Positions 1-7,128 of a stretch of 9,558 nt of DNA are shown piece by piece. Made by a program: the position numbers and the translations under genes. The stretch's first letter is position 1; every line of letters begins with the position of its first letter. The stretch is taken from the NCBI GenBank assembly GCA_937128575.1, contig CAKZMN010000108.1, positions 1-9,558 of the forward strand. Reading direction: 5' to 3'. The notes below the pieces were generated by a model. The model saw only the letters and a program-made list of their open reading frames with translations. It did no database searches and was not told the DNA's origin. Origin of the DNA: an uncultured Alphaproteobacteria bacterium. GTDB taxonomy: Bacteria > Pseudomonadota > Alphaproteobacteria > Micavibrionales > Micavibrionaceae.

Positions 1-83
1 AAAGCCAGCTGCGCCGGGAAATGGCGACATCTGTCTTACTATCCACTAAGCTTCATTTGAAGCAAAAGGGAGAGGAGGGCTAG
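1..83 (+). CDS. C-terminal end of a fourth member of the cysteine paralog family (partial, 5' end outside window)
   Basis: The reading frame starting at base 3 is open from the left edge and ends in TAG at 81-83, directly before the ATG of the next gene. Its 26 residues begin SQLRREMATSVLL, and the partial codon before them can be completed as Lys. This matches the C-terminal helix of the downstream proteins: KSHLRNEANLSVIL in the first complete copy, KSYLRHEASVSVLL in the second and ATRREMLSSLLV in the third. The position in the chain and the gapless fit make it the tail of another paralog, not a random open frame. It ends KGEEG, a Gly/Glu tail like those of the next two copies, and these codons double as the ribosome-binding site of the following gene. 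Function is unknown. The fragment is short, so identity rests on similarity plus synteny. Confidence 0.72.
   Translation, partial: SQLRREMATSVLLSTKLHLKQKGEEG
73..78 (+). promoter_or_regulatory. Strong Shine-Dalgarno inside the preceding gene's end
   Basis: AGGAGG lies five bases before the ATG at 84, within a longer purine run (67-79). It sits inside the last codons of the upstream paralog, whose stop TAG touches the ATG (TAGATG). This supports the start at 84 and suggests translational coupling between the two paralogs. Confidence 0.75.
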
Positions 84-1403
84 ATGAGCATTCAATATAA
101 AAAACCATTTTGGAAAAAATTTGTGCTGCTGTTTGTGATCAGCACGTTCTTCTTTACCTCCACCATGACCTTCTTCCCGAAAAAGTCAGAGGCCTGCTGT
201 TCCTGTATGACAGAAACATTGAGCGCGGAAATTGAAAACTGGGTGCAGGAAATTATATTTAGCGGCGTCCAAATCGTGCTTGTAATGCTGGGTCACAAAC
301 TCGTTTATATGAAGAGCAGCTTCTGGGCCAATAATTTAGGGGTGGCCATGCGCGATATGGCGGAACAATTATCCGGCGTTGCTATGCAGCAGACGCTCAT
401 TGTTGGACAATTCATAGATGCGCAGCATCAAATGGAAACGCAGCAAATTTTGCAAACGCTTCAGGCGCGCGTGCACAAGGATTATCACCCCAGCGTCGGC
501 ATGTGTGAATTTGCATCAAACGCGAAAAGCTTGGCTGAGTCTGAGCGCAAGGGTGAGCTTAATCAGGTGATCATGGTGCAAAGGGCGCAAGAAAGATTAC
601 TCGGTAATTCATATACATCTGCCGCGCGCGGCCCCGGCGCTGATAATGATTCCCGCCTACAGCTATTCACCACTCGTTTTTGTGACCTTATGGATCACAA
701 CGCTGGGTTAGATCTTTTATGTGAAAATGGTGGAAACGATCCTGATCGTTTAAACAAAGACATTGATTATAACCGCACCGTCGATTATCCGTTCACGCTG
801 GACATGGATTTCTACGATAGCGATCTAACCGATAATGAAGCAGAAGTTTTGGCGCTGGCTTCAAACCTTTATGGCCACGATGTGCCTTTAAGATTCACTC
901 CACAAGCATTAGAGACGCCCCCTGCTTCAAATAAACTAACGGGCCCGCAGGGGCAATATATGGATCAGCGTGCAGACATGGCTAAGCTCAGCGTTGCTCA
1001 AAATAGCTTCGCAGCAATTACGGGCATGAAGTCCTCCGGCTCTCCCGGCGCAAAAGAATTTATAGATGCTGTTTTCGAAGGGCTGGATATGGAGGGCGGC
1101 TTTGATGAAATGATCGGCGAGTTGCCCAGCTATCATGCGCAAATGGAAATTTTAACCAAAAAACTTACGCAAAATCCTGATTTCTATACAAATTTGTATG
1201 ATAAACCGGCCAATGTTGAGCGAAAAGGTGTGGCGCTTCAGGCCATTGGCTTGATGCAAAAATTTGACCTCTTTAAGAGCCATCTAAGAAATGAAGCAAA
1301 CCTTTCTGTGATACTCGAACTTTCTGTTTCTAAAATGCAAAAAGAAATCGAAAATCGCATCAACAAACAAGAAGAGGGGGGTGAGACGCGTGTACGTAAC
1401 TAA
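84..1403 (+). CDS. Exported cysteine-containing protein of unknown function, paralog A (439 aa)
   Basis: I do not recognise a named family. Residues 1-12 are basic (KK at 6-7 and 11-12) and residues 13-31 are hydrophobic. A signal-peptidase I-like SEA precedes Cys38, so the mature protein would begin with CCSC (Cys38, 39, 41). Ser at -3 and Glu at -2 argue against a lipobox. A second moderately hydrophobic stretch lies at 56-76. The core, from about residue 93, carries GQFIDA (108-113), HKDYHPS (131-137), Cys141, Cys200, AGLDLLC (207-213), KDIDY (225-229), NSF (307-309), AQMEILTKKL (352-361), PDFYTNLYD (365-373) and AIGLMQ (387-392). All are shared with the two following genes. The start is fixed by AGGAGG at 73-78. 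The 3' end overlaps the next gene by 23 bases if that gene starts at 1381, or 14 if at 1390. Periplasmic or surface location is inferred from the signal peptide. The closest relative in the window is paralog B. Confidence 0.88.
   Translation: MSIQYKKPFWKKFVLLFVISTFFFTSTMTFFPKKSEACCSCMTETLSAEIENWVQEIIFSGVQIVLVMLGHKLVYMKSSFWANNLGVAMRDMAEQLSGVAMQQTLIVGQFIDAQHQMETQQILQTLQARVHKDYHPSVGMCEFASNAKSLAESERKGELNQVIMVQRAQERLLGNSYTSAARGPGADNDSRLQLFTTRFCDLMDHNAGLDLLCENGGNDPDRLNKDIDYNRTVDYPFTLDMDFYDSDLTDNEAEVLALASNLYGHDVPLRFTPQALETPPASNKLTGPQGQYMDQRADMAKLSVAQNSFAAITGMKSSGSPGAKEFIDAVFEGLDMEGGFDEMIGELPSYHAQMEILTKKLTQNPDFYTNLYDKPANVERKGVALQAIGLMQKFDLFKSHLRNEANLSVILELSVSKMQKEIENRINKQEEGGETRVRN
1374..1384 (+). 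promoter_or_regulatory. Purine-rich ribosome-binding region for paralog B, inside the end of paralog A
   Basis: The run GAGGGGGGTGA encodes part of the EEGGE tail of paralog A and resembles an extended Shine-Dalgarno (GAGG plus GGTGA). It stands three bases before GTG 1381 if GAGG is used, which is short. It stands five bases before the in-frame GTG at 1390 if GGTGA is used. The in-frame ATG at 1417 has no such site. This favours a GTG start at 1381 or 1390 and translation coupled to paralog A. Confidence 0.45.
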
Positions 1404-2745
1404 GCAAATAAAAAACATGAAATATAAGCCATTCCTTTTATTGATAGCCACCTTCGCTGTTTTTGTTGTCTTGGCGTGGCCGCAGCCTGCTGAGGCATGT
1501 TGCTCATGTAAGCGTAAGGTCGAAAATTCTTTGGAGAATAACTATTACTCAAAAGATAATTCAACTGTGAAAAAGGTGGTTTCACACGCCGAGGGTGAAT
1601 TCACGACCCATAAGTTATTTATTGTTGGCATTATGTGGGAAGACAACATCCTGCCCGCCATGATGTTGATGACTGAGCAATTAACGGCAACCGCGATGCT
1701 GCAAATGACGGCAATCGGACAGTTCTTTGATGCAAAAATTCAAATGGAAACGCAGCAAGCGATGCAAGTCGAGCGCGCAAAAATCCACAAATACTATCAA
1801 CCAAGCCAAGGCGTATGTGAAATTGGCACAACGGTTAAAAGCTTAGGCGCTTCCGAGCGGCGCAGCGAAATCACGGCGGTTCTGCTTAGTCAGCGCGCCC
1901 AAGACCGCGACGCGGGCAATGCTTATTCCGCGGCGTATGACGGTAAAAAATCTGATAAGCGCAGCCGCCTTGAACAATTTCAAAACACCTATTGTAGCGA
2001 AGCCGATAACAGCAATGGTTTAGACCTTTTATGTGAAGGGTCGGGGCCAGGCGCGCGCCGCAACCGCGATATCGACTACATGAACACCATGGATTACCCG
2101 TGGACCATTAATGTCGACTTCACCAACACCACCATGACCCGTGATGAAGAAGATGTTTTGGCTTTGTCTTCTTATTTATATGGCCACAATGTTTTTGATC
2201 GGGTGGCATCACGCGCCTTACGTGATGCAACGGCTTCTGCCACAGGTAATCTAACAGATGAGCAAGAACAGTTAATGGCTGCGCGCTCTATCATGGCTAA
2301 ACGCAGCGTAGCGCGAAATTCTTTTAACGCGCTGGCCGCATCAAAATCGGCAGGTACGCCGGGTTCTCGCGAATTTATGATCAATGTGCTCAGCGAGCTT
2401 GGCGTTGAATCAATTGAAGATATTAAAGAAATGCTGGGTGACGATCTAACTGACACAGCAAAGCCATTGGTTGAGCCTAGCTATAATGCGCAGATGGAAA
2501 TTTTGACCAAAAAGCTTTACCAAAACCCAGATTTCTACACCAATCTATATGACACACCAACAAACGTAGACCGTAAAAGCGTGGCGCTTCAGGCCATTGG
2601 TTTGATGCAAAAATTCGACGTATTCAAAAGTTATTTGCGGCATGAAGCATCCGTGTCCGTCTTGCTCGAGTTAGCCGTTATGGACATGCAAGAAATCATA
2701 GAAAATGAAATCAAAACGGAAAAGGCGGGGGGCGAGCTGCCGTAA
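1381..2745 (+). CDS. Exported cysteine-containing protein of unknown function, paralog B (up to 454 aa)
   Basis: This is a paralog of the preceding gene with no recognised family. The outermost start is GTG 1381; GTG 1390 and ATG 1417 (Met13) are alternatives. GTG 1390 gives a leader as long as that of paralog A (40 versus 41 residues through CCSC) and has the best-spaced ribosome site, so it may be the true start. A hydrophobic segment (18-33) is followed by AEA and then Cys40, a good signal peptidase I site that would leave CCSC (40, 41, 43) at the mature N-terminus. Core landmarks are EQLTA (99-103), GQFFDAK (113-119), HKYYQPS (136-142), Cys146, Cys205, NGLDLLC (212-218), NRDIDY (228-233), NSF (313-315), AQMEILTKKLYQ (370-381), PDFYTNLYD (383-391) and AIGLMQ (405-410). 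An insert of about 10 residues (near 354-365) precedes the AQMEIL block compared with paralog A. It probably belongs to one operon with its neighbours. Confidence 0.87.
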   Translation: MRRVYVTKQIKNMKYKPFLLLIATFAVFVVLAWPQPAEACCSCKRKVENSLENNYYSKDNSTVKKVVSHAEGEFTTHKLFIVGIMWEDNILPAMMLMTEQLTATAMLQMTAIGQFFDAKIQMETQQAMQVERAKIHKYYQPSQGVCEIGTTVKSLGASERRSEITAVLLSQRAQDRDAGNAYSAAYDGKKSDKRSRLEQFQNTYCSEADNSNGLDLLCEGSGPGARRNRDIDYMNTMDYPWTINVDFTNTTMTRDEEDVLALSSYLYGHNVFDRVASRALRDATASATGNLTDEQEQLMAARSIMAKRSVARNSFNALAASKSAGTPGSREFMINVLSELGVESIEDIKEMLGDDLTDTAKPLVEPSYNAQMEILTKKLYQNPDFYTNLYDTPTNVDRKSVALQAIGLMQKFDVFKSYLRHEASVSVLLELAVMDMQEIIENEIKTEKAGGELP

Positions 2746-2756
2746 AGCGGCGCATT

Positions 2757-4577
2757 GTGAAAACACATATGAAGAAGACACACATATACATAGCTGGCTT
2801 TATTCTTGGTGCTTTTGCGCTAGGCTTTGGGCTGTACGGGTTTTCGACATATAAAGAAGACAACTACATTTCGACTCAGGCAAGCGCGGATTTAGAAGAG
2901 CAAGCCTTTGCTATGCTCTCTGGCTTAGATGAAGAAGATGTCGTGTCTTATAATGTGCTTTCGAATGCCGCTAAAATCATATCGGGTGCGCATAAGGCTG
3001 ATAAGAATGGCCAGTTTAAAATTCCATTATTTTCCGGCGATGCGGATGGATCAGATATTATTTATAATTTGGATGTCACTAAAAACGGCAAACCACTAAA
3101 TTTAAATTTCAGATTAAAAGCAGGCAGCAAGGCGCTTAGCCTATCCGGTAGTGGCCTTGAAAAATTTGCGCAAATTAATATCGAAGATGATGAAGGCACC
3201 ATAGAAACAAAATCTGATTGGGCGGGCGCGTTCGATATTGATAATATTGATCTACAAAAAGACCTCAATAATCTCGAAAGCTTCCGCGTTGCTCTGTTCA
3301 ACAACGATGTTTTAAGCGACGTCAGCAATTCAAACCCGTTAGTGATCGAAGTGTTTGAAACCGCAGGCGGCGGCGGCCCTACTGACGAAGGTGTAAATGA
3401 ATGGGAGCCGCCATCCAGAGACGACGGCTGTAAAGGAACGCAGCTTAGTATTTGTAAAGAAAGCCGGACAAATCCACAAATTGAAGATGTGGTGAATAAT
3501 TATGTGGTGTCATTAATGCTGATGGGTGAACAGCTCACGGCGGTGATGATGCAATATGTGGGCATTATCGGGCAGTTTTTAGACGCTAAAATGCAACTGC
3601 AAACTCAAACGCAAATGCAATTAATGCAGGCTCAAGCGCATAAAGATTATCACCCTAGCGAACAAATGTGCGTGTTTGGCTCCTTCGTTAAAAGCGTAGC
3701 TAGAACCGAAGAAAAAGCGCGCTATGACCGCACGGCCTTTAACAAGGCGATGATGGATCGCTATTTAAACGTTGAAAATTCAATTGGCGCAAATGGCCGC
3801 GGCTTAGAGCTAGAATCAAGGTTGCGTCAATTCCGCGAGGTTTATTGCGACGTGCAGGATCACAATAACGGCCTCGATCTTTTGTGTCAGCATGATTGGG
3901 CTAATCCAGAAATAACCGGCGGCGAGCTTGTGGGTGGGCAGGATCCTGCGCGTTTAAATAGGGATATTAATTATCAAACTTTGATGGACTCTCCCTATAC
4001 ACTGGCAATTAATTTAACCGATGACATCACTACTGCGGACGAAAAAGACGTCATGGCATTGGCGCGGAACTTATATTGGCCGCAAACCTTAGACGTAGCG
4101 CAGCGCCCGTCAATCGCCAAAAATGGAGGCTCTTATCTTGATGCGCGCCGTTTAATGGCGATGAATAATGTAAGCCACAATTCCTTTGCCCATATCATGA
4201 GCATGAAGGCTAGCGCGGAAGGGGGTCTTGGAGAGCAAAGTGGCGGCGCCTTCATGAAGGCCATGATGCGTGAATTTGATCTCTCCGACGATCAGATTGA
4301 AGAATTTTTGGGGGCTTTCCCAAGCTATTACGCGCAGATGGAGGTTCTCACTAAAAAGCTTTATCAGCACCCAGATTTCTATACGAATCTGTACGATAAG
4401 CCGGTGAATGTGAACCGTATTGGCGTATCTATGGACGCTATTAAGCTGATGCAAATGCGTGATTGGTACGAAACGGCAACGCGCCGCGAAATGCTGTCTT
4501 CGTTGCTCGTAGAAGCCGGCCTCACCAAGCACATCAACAAGATTGATGGCGATAGCGCAAGCGCGGCCGCGCAGTAA
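2757..4577 (+). CDS. Membrane-anchored fusion: novel N-terminal domain plus the paralog core, paralog C (606 aa)
   Basis: The first 29 residues hold one hydrophobic segment (10-29) with basic residues before it and no cleavage motif, so it looks like an N-terminal anchor with the rest in the periplasm. Residues about 35-200 have no counterpart in paralogs A and B. They show alternating polar/hydrophobic stretches suggesting beta strands and are followed by a Gly-rich hinge (GGGG at 204-207). Cys225 and Cys233 lie where A and B carry CCSC, but that motif is absent. The family core begins near 243: EQLTA (258-262), GQFLDAK (272-278), HKDYHPS (295-301), Cys305, Cys364, NGLDLLC (371-377), NRDINY (401-406), NSF (475-477), AQMEVLTKKLYQ (526-537) and PDFYTNLYD (539-547). 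Neither GTG 2757 nor the in-frame ATG 2769 has a strong Shine-Dalgarno; ATG 2769 (giving MKKTHIYIAG) is a reasonable alternative. The gap to paralog B is 11 bases. Function is unknown; it could anchor the complex formed by its paralogs (inference). Confidence 0.85.
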   Translation: MKTHMKKTHIYIAGFILGAFALGFGLYGFSTYKEDNYISTQASADLEEQAFAMLSGLDEEDVVSYNVLSNAAKIISGAHKADKNGQFKIPLFSGDADGSDIIYNLDVTKNGKPLNLNFRLKAGSKALSLSGSGLEKFAQINIEDDEGTIETKSDWAGAFDIDNIDLQKDLNNLESFRVALFNNDVLSDVSNSNPLVIEVFETAGGGGPTDEGVNEWEPPSRDDGCKGTQLSICKESRTNPQIEDVVNNYVVSLMLMGEQLTAVMMQYVGIIGQFLDAKMQLQTQTQMQLMQAQAHKDYHPSEQMCVFGSFVKSVARTEEKARYDRTAFNKAMMDRYLNVENSIGANGRGLELESRLRQFREVYCDVQDHNNGLDLLCQHDWANPEITGGELVGGQDPARLNRDINYQTLMDSPYTLAINLTDDITTADEKDVMALARNLYWPQTLDVAQRPSIAKNGGSYLDARRLMAMNNVSHNSFAHIMSMKASAEGGLGEQSGGAFMKAMMREFDLSDDQIEEFLGAFPSYYAQMEVLTKKLYQHPDFYTNLYDKPVNVNRIGVSMDAIKLMQMRDWYETATRREMLSSLLVEAGLTKHINKIDGDSASAAAQ

Positions 4578-4588
4578 TTTCAAGAATC

Positions 4589-4604
4589 TGGCATTTCCTT
4601 TGCA
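4589..4604 (+). promoter_or_regulatory. Sigma-54 (-24/-12) promoter of flgKL
   Basis: TGGCATTTCCTTTGCA matches the RpoN consensus TGGCAC-N5-TTGCA. The GG (4590-4591) and GC (4602-4603) elements are separated by the required ten bases. It sits 12 bases after the stop of paralog C and about 54 bases before the flgK ATG, so transcription would start near 4614-4616. In Caulobacter and relatives, sigma-54 with the activator FlbD drives hook and filament-stage flagellar genes, so the location fits. I did not identify an activator site. Confidence 0.72.
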
Positions 4605-4644
4605 TAGGTACTAAGCGTAATTAAAAAACGCATAGACCCTAGCC

Positions 4645-4650
4645 AAAGGA
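4645..4650 (+). promoter_or_regulatory. Ribosome-binding site of flgK
   Basis: AAAGGA lies seven bases before the ATG at 4658 and supports that start, which also gives the conserved FlgK N-terminus without extension. Confidence 0.6.
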
Positions 4651-4657
4651 TAAACGC

Positions 4658-7096
4658 ATGGGCGTATCAGCTTTAGACGCAGCCTTATCGGGCCTCAGAG
4701 TAGCACAGCAGCAAATTAATGTTATTTCAAATAACGTTGCAAACGCCAGCACGCCCGGTTTCACACGGAAAATTATGCCGCAAAATTCCCAAGCAATTCA
4801 GGGGGTTACAACAGGTGTGCGCAGTGAAACCATTATTCGTCAAGTTGATGTAAACTTAGAGCGCGACCTATGGACGCAAATAAGCGGCGTAGGAAAATTA
4901 AACGTTCAAAGCGCTTATTTAAGCCGCATTGAACAGTTTCACGGCGCGCCAGATGCGGAACAATCTGTATCGGCAGAACTTGCCCGCTTGCAAGACAGCC
5001 TTTCCGCCTTAGCCGACAGTCCCGAAAGTCAATTCTTGCTAGCAGGCGCGGTTGATCAGGCCGAGGACACAGCAAATAAAATCAATGACCTGTCTAATTT
5101 AATCACCACCTTGCGTAATGATGCCCAGTCAGAAATTGAAGCAACCGTTGATCGGGTAAATGATTTATTAGAACAAATAGCGACGTTAAATGATGAAATT
5201 CAGGGTAACTTAAATGTTGGCCGCTCAACCGCCTTTATGGAAGATCAGCGCAGCAGCGCTATTTCAGAACTATCTGGCTTAATAGAAATCAGCCATTTTT
5301 CACGTGGCGATGGTGTGTTGGTTGTGCAAACCGCTCGCGGTGAAGAGTTGGCGGCAAATCAGGCGGTAACACTAACTTTTGATGGCACCCCTCTTGGGCC
5401 ACAAAGTTCATATCCAGCCTCTATTAATGGCATATTTATTGGCGACCCAAACTCCCCAACGGCGGTGGATATTACCTCCTCCGCAATTGGCGGCAAGCTT
5501 GGCGGATTAATTGAACTGCGCGATGTGACATTCCCCAAACAAATGGCACAAACAGATGAATTGGCGCATAAATTGGCGCTACGGTTTGAGGCGCAGGGGT
5601 TAAGGTTATTTACAGATGCTTCGGGTAATGTACCCGCAGACACGGCGCCAGATCCCACAACATTGCCGGACCCAACGCCAGTTGGTTATGTTGGTTTTTC
5701 TGCCGTCATACGCGTTAATCAAGATATTTTGGATGACCACTCTTTAATACAGCGCGGCACCGTTCCAACCGACGAACCCGTACAACCGGGCTCAAACGAA
5801 GTCATTCGCCGCGTAATTGAATACGCCTTGGGCGATGTTAATTATCAGCAGGCAACAGGCACGATCGATATGCGCGCGCTTATAACCGGCGCTACGGATT
5901 TACAAAACTGGCTTGGTGTTTTTTCTGACAATAACGTAACGGGCGGTCGCGGCGTGGACCCATTTACCACCGTGGCAGATTTGGTTAGTTCCGCCGATGG
6001 AGCGTTAGATGCGCCTGCAGATGAATTTCAAATTACATTCTCCGAGCCGCGAACTGGTACGGGCCCGTTTACAATCACAATCAATTTAACAAACGCAGAT
6101 CTGCAGCCCGGGGCGAATGCTCTCGAGCGTATCGTTGCAGAAATTGATGCCCAAATCGCTGGCGCCGGCCTTCCTGCATCATTGGCGGCAGACGCCGTTG
6201 CGGGCCCAAACGGTGAAATCATTATCAATTCAACGGGTACGATAAATATAGATGGCTCCTTCGGCGCTACGGGTATGGGCGCGGCAGGCCTTGATTTCTT
6301 AGGGTTAAATGAAGGCACCTTTGCGCCCGAAGATCCTTATTTTGATGTACAGGTCGGCATAGACGACGCCGTTCGTATTTACATCGAGCCTGGCGATACT
6401 GAAAATGACTTGATCAATAAATTAATATTAAATCCCGCTGGTGACGCAGTGAACCCGTTAGGCGACACCACTGGTGTGCCTGGTCTTGCCTATGACGAAG
6501 CAACATTCTTAGCAACCGGAGAGTTAATTTTGCGTCCGGGCGATGATTTTGACAATCCATCATTTGGTGGTGACATCAGAATAACCGGCGGTCCTTTTGA
6601 CGTAGATCCCGCCGCCGCAGGCAGCCCCGACATCACGCCATTGGGCGCGGGTAACGGCGTTAATATAGTCTCAGCATTGTTCGGCAGCTTTACAATCGGC
6701 CCGCCATCACAAGACGGATCGCCCATTACAAATGTGGGATATGGCTCTGAAACCAACGCTTCATTGACGCCGCCCATCCCCACCCAAGCTTTCAGGCAAA
6801 CATTGCTTGGGCCGGGCGCTAATATCTCGACCAATCTTGTTGGTGTGAATAATATTTTGGATTACGGACAAAAATTGGTGAACGAACATACTCAGGAAAT
6901 TATCTTAAATGAAGCACGCGTCCAGGATGAACGAAGCCTGCAAGATGCACTACAGAGTCAGTTAACCAACGAATCTGGCGTCAATATTGATGAAGAGCTC
7001 GGACACTTAATTATTGTACAAACCGCATATAGCGCGGCCGCGAGAGTAATCACGGCCGTTGATGAAATGTTTCAAGATTTACTGCGCGCCGTATAG
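4658..7096 (+). CDS. flgK: Flagellar hook-associated protein 1 (FlgK), unusually long (812 aa)
   Basis: FlgK forms the first junction ring between the flagellar hook and filament. It is exported through the flagellar type III apparatus, so no signal peptide is expected and none is seen. The N-terminus has the rod/hook family signature (INVISNNVANASTPGFTRK, residues 20-38). It is followed by a long helical part (about 100-185) and the typical FlgK stretch around 278-318 (GGKLGGLIELRDV). The C-terminus closes with the family helix GVNIDEELGHLIIVQTAY (774-791) and DEMFQDLLRAV. FlgK proteins are commonly about 450-700 residues. The excess here is central (about 320-715), surface-exposed in known structures, and seems to hold two related beta-rich modules. 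A sigma-54 promoter precedes it and flgL follows after 32 bases, so they form a two-gene operon. The protein has no cysteine, unlike the upstream genes. Confidence 0.95.
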   Translation: MGVSALDAALSGLRVAQQQINVISNNVANASTPGFTRKIMPQNSQAIQGVTTGVRSETIIRQVDVNLERDLWTQISGVGKLNVQSAYLSRIEQFHGAPDAEQSVSAELARLQDSLSALADSPESQFLLAGAVDQAEDTANKINDLSNLITTLRNDAQSEIEATVDRVNDLLEQIATLNDEIQGNLNVGRSTAFMEDQRSSAISELSGLIEISHFSRGDGVLVVQTARGEELAANQAVTLTFDGTPLGPQSSYPASINGIFIGDPNSPTAVDITSSAIGGKLGGLIELRDVTFPKQMAQTDELAHKLALRFEAQGLRLFTDASGNVPADTAPDPTTLPDPTPVGYVGFSAVIRVNQDILDDHSLIQRGTVPTDEPVQPGSNEVIRRVIEYALGDVNYQQATGTIDMRALITGATDLQNWLGVFSDNNVTGGRGVDPFTTVADLVSSADGALDAPADEFQITFSEPRTGTGPFTITINLTNADLQPGANALERIVAEIDAQIAGAGLPASLAADAVAGPNGEIIINSTGTINIDGSFGATGMGAAGLDFLGLNEGTFAPEDPYFDVQVGIDDAVRIYIEPGDTENDLINKLILNPAGDAVNPLGDTTGVPGLAYDEATFLATGELILRPGDDFDNPSFGGDIRITGGPFDVDPAAAGSPDITPLGAGNGVNIVSALFGSFTIGPPSQDGSPITNVGYGSETNASLTPPIPTQAFRQTLLGPGANISTNLVGVNNILDYGQKLVNEHTQEIILNEARVQDERSLQDALQSQLTNESGVNIDEELGHLIIVQTAYSAAARVITAVDEMFQDLLRAV
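6006..6700 (+). repeat. Putative internal duplication in the FlgK variable region
   Basis: FlgK residues about 450-556 and 561-680 follow the same plan: an opening strand (EFQITF; YFDVQV), a strand pair (FTITINLTNADLQPG; AVRIYIEPGD), a helix (LERIVAEIDAQI; ENDLINKLI), a strand after GE (GEIIINSTG; GELILRPGD), a further strand and a closing hydrophobic segment (LDFLGLNEGTF; VSALFGSFTI). Similarity is at pattern level and was judged by eye. Confidence 0.4.
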
Positions 7097-7116
7097 CGCC
7101 ATAGCGATAGAAAACT

Positions 7117-7122
7117 AGGGAG
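7117..7122 (+). promoter_or_regulatory. Ribosome-binding site of flgL
   Basis: AGGGAG lies six bases before the ATG at 7129 in the short flgK-flgL gap and supports that start. No promoter is evident in the 32-base gap. Confidence 0.6.
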
Positions 7123-7128
7123 AAAAAA

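Larger units (their letters stand above)
1..4577 (+). repeat. Tandem array of at least four paralogous genes
   Basis: Four consecutive same-strand reading frames (tail at 1-83, then 84-1403, 1381-2745 and 2757-4577) encode versions of one core. The spacing between the three core cysteines is 59 then 13 residues in all three complete copies. The first two complete copies share near-identical DNA near their ends (1230-1268 and 2581-2619, 37 of 39 bases), while the last has diverged and gained a domain. This indicates repeated local duplication with later specialisation. The array continues beyond the left edge. Confidence 0.8.

Noticed and set aside
192..209. CCSC as a lipoprotein lipobox in paralogs A and B
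   Set aside because: Position -3 is Ser or Ala and -2 is Glu, unlike the usual Leu-Ala/Ser-Gly/Ala-Cys, so signal peptidase I cleavage fits better; lipidation is not fully excluded.
1824..1838. TGGCACAACGGTTAA, resembling a sigma-54 promoter inside paralog B
   Set aside because: The -12 element should be TTGC but reads TTAA, and it lies within coding sequence with no gene start downstream at a suitable distance.
4561..4572. GCGCGGCCGCGC palindrome just before the stop of paralog C, as a possible terminator
   Set aside because: There is no loop beyond four bases and no T-run after it. A nearly identical run at 7031-7042 in flgK also encodes SAAA, so it is probably codon use in Ala-rich segments.
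6028..6834. Open frames on the minus strand within flgK
   Set aside because: They are shadows of the flgK frame with no ribosome sites or recognisable domains, and flgK itself is unambiguous.
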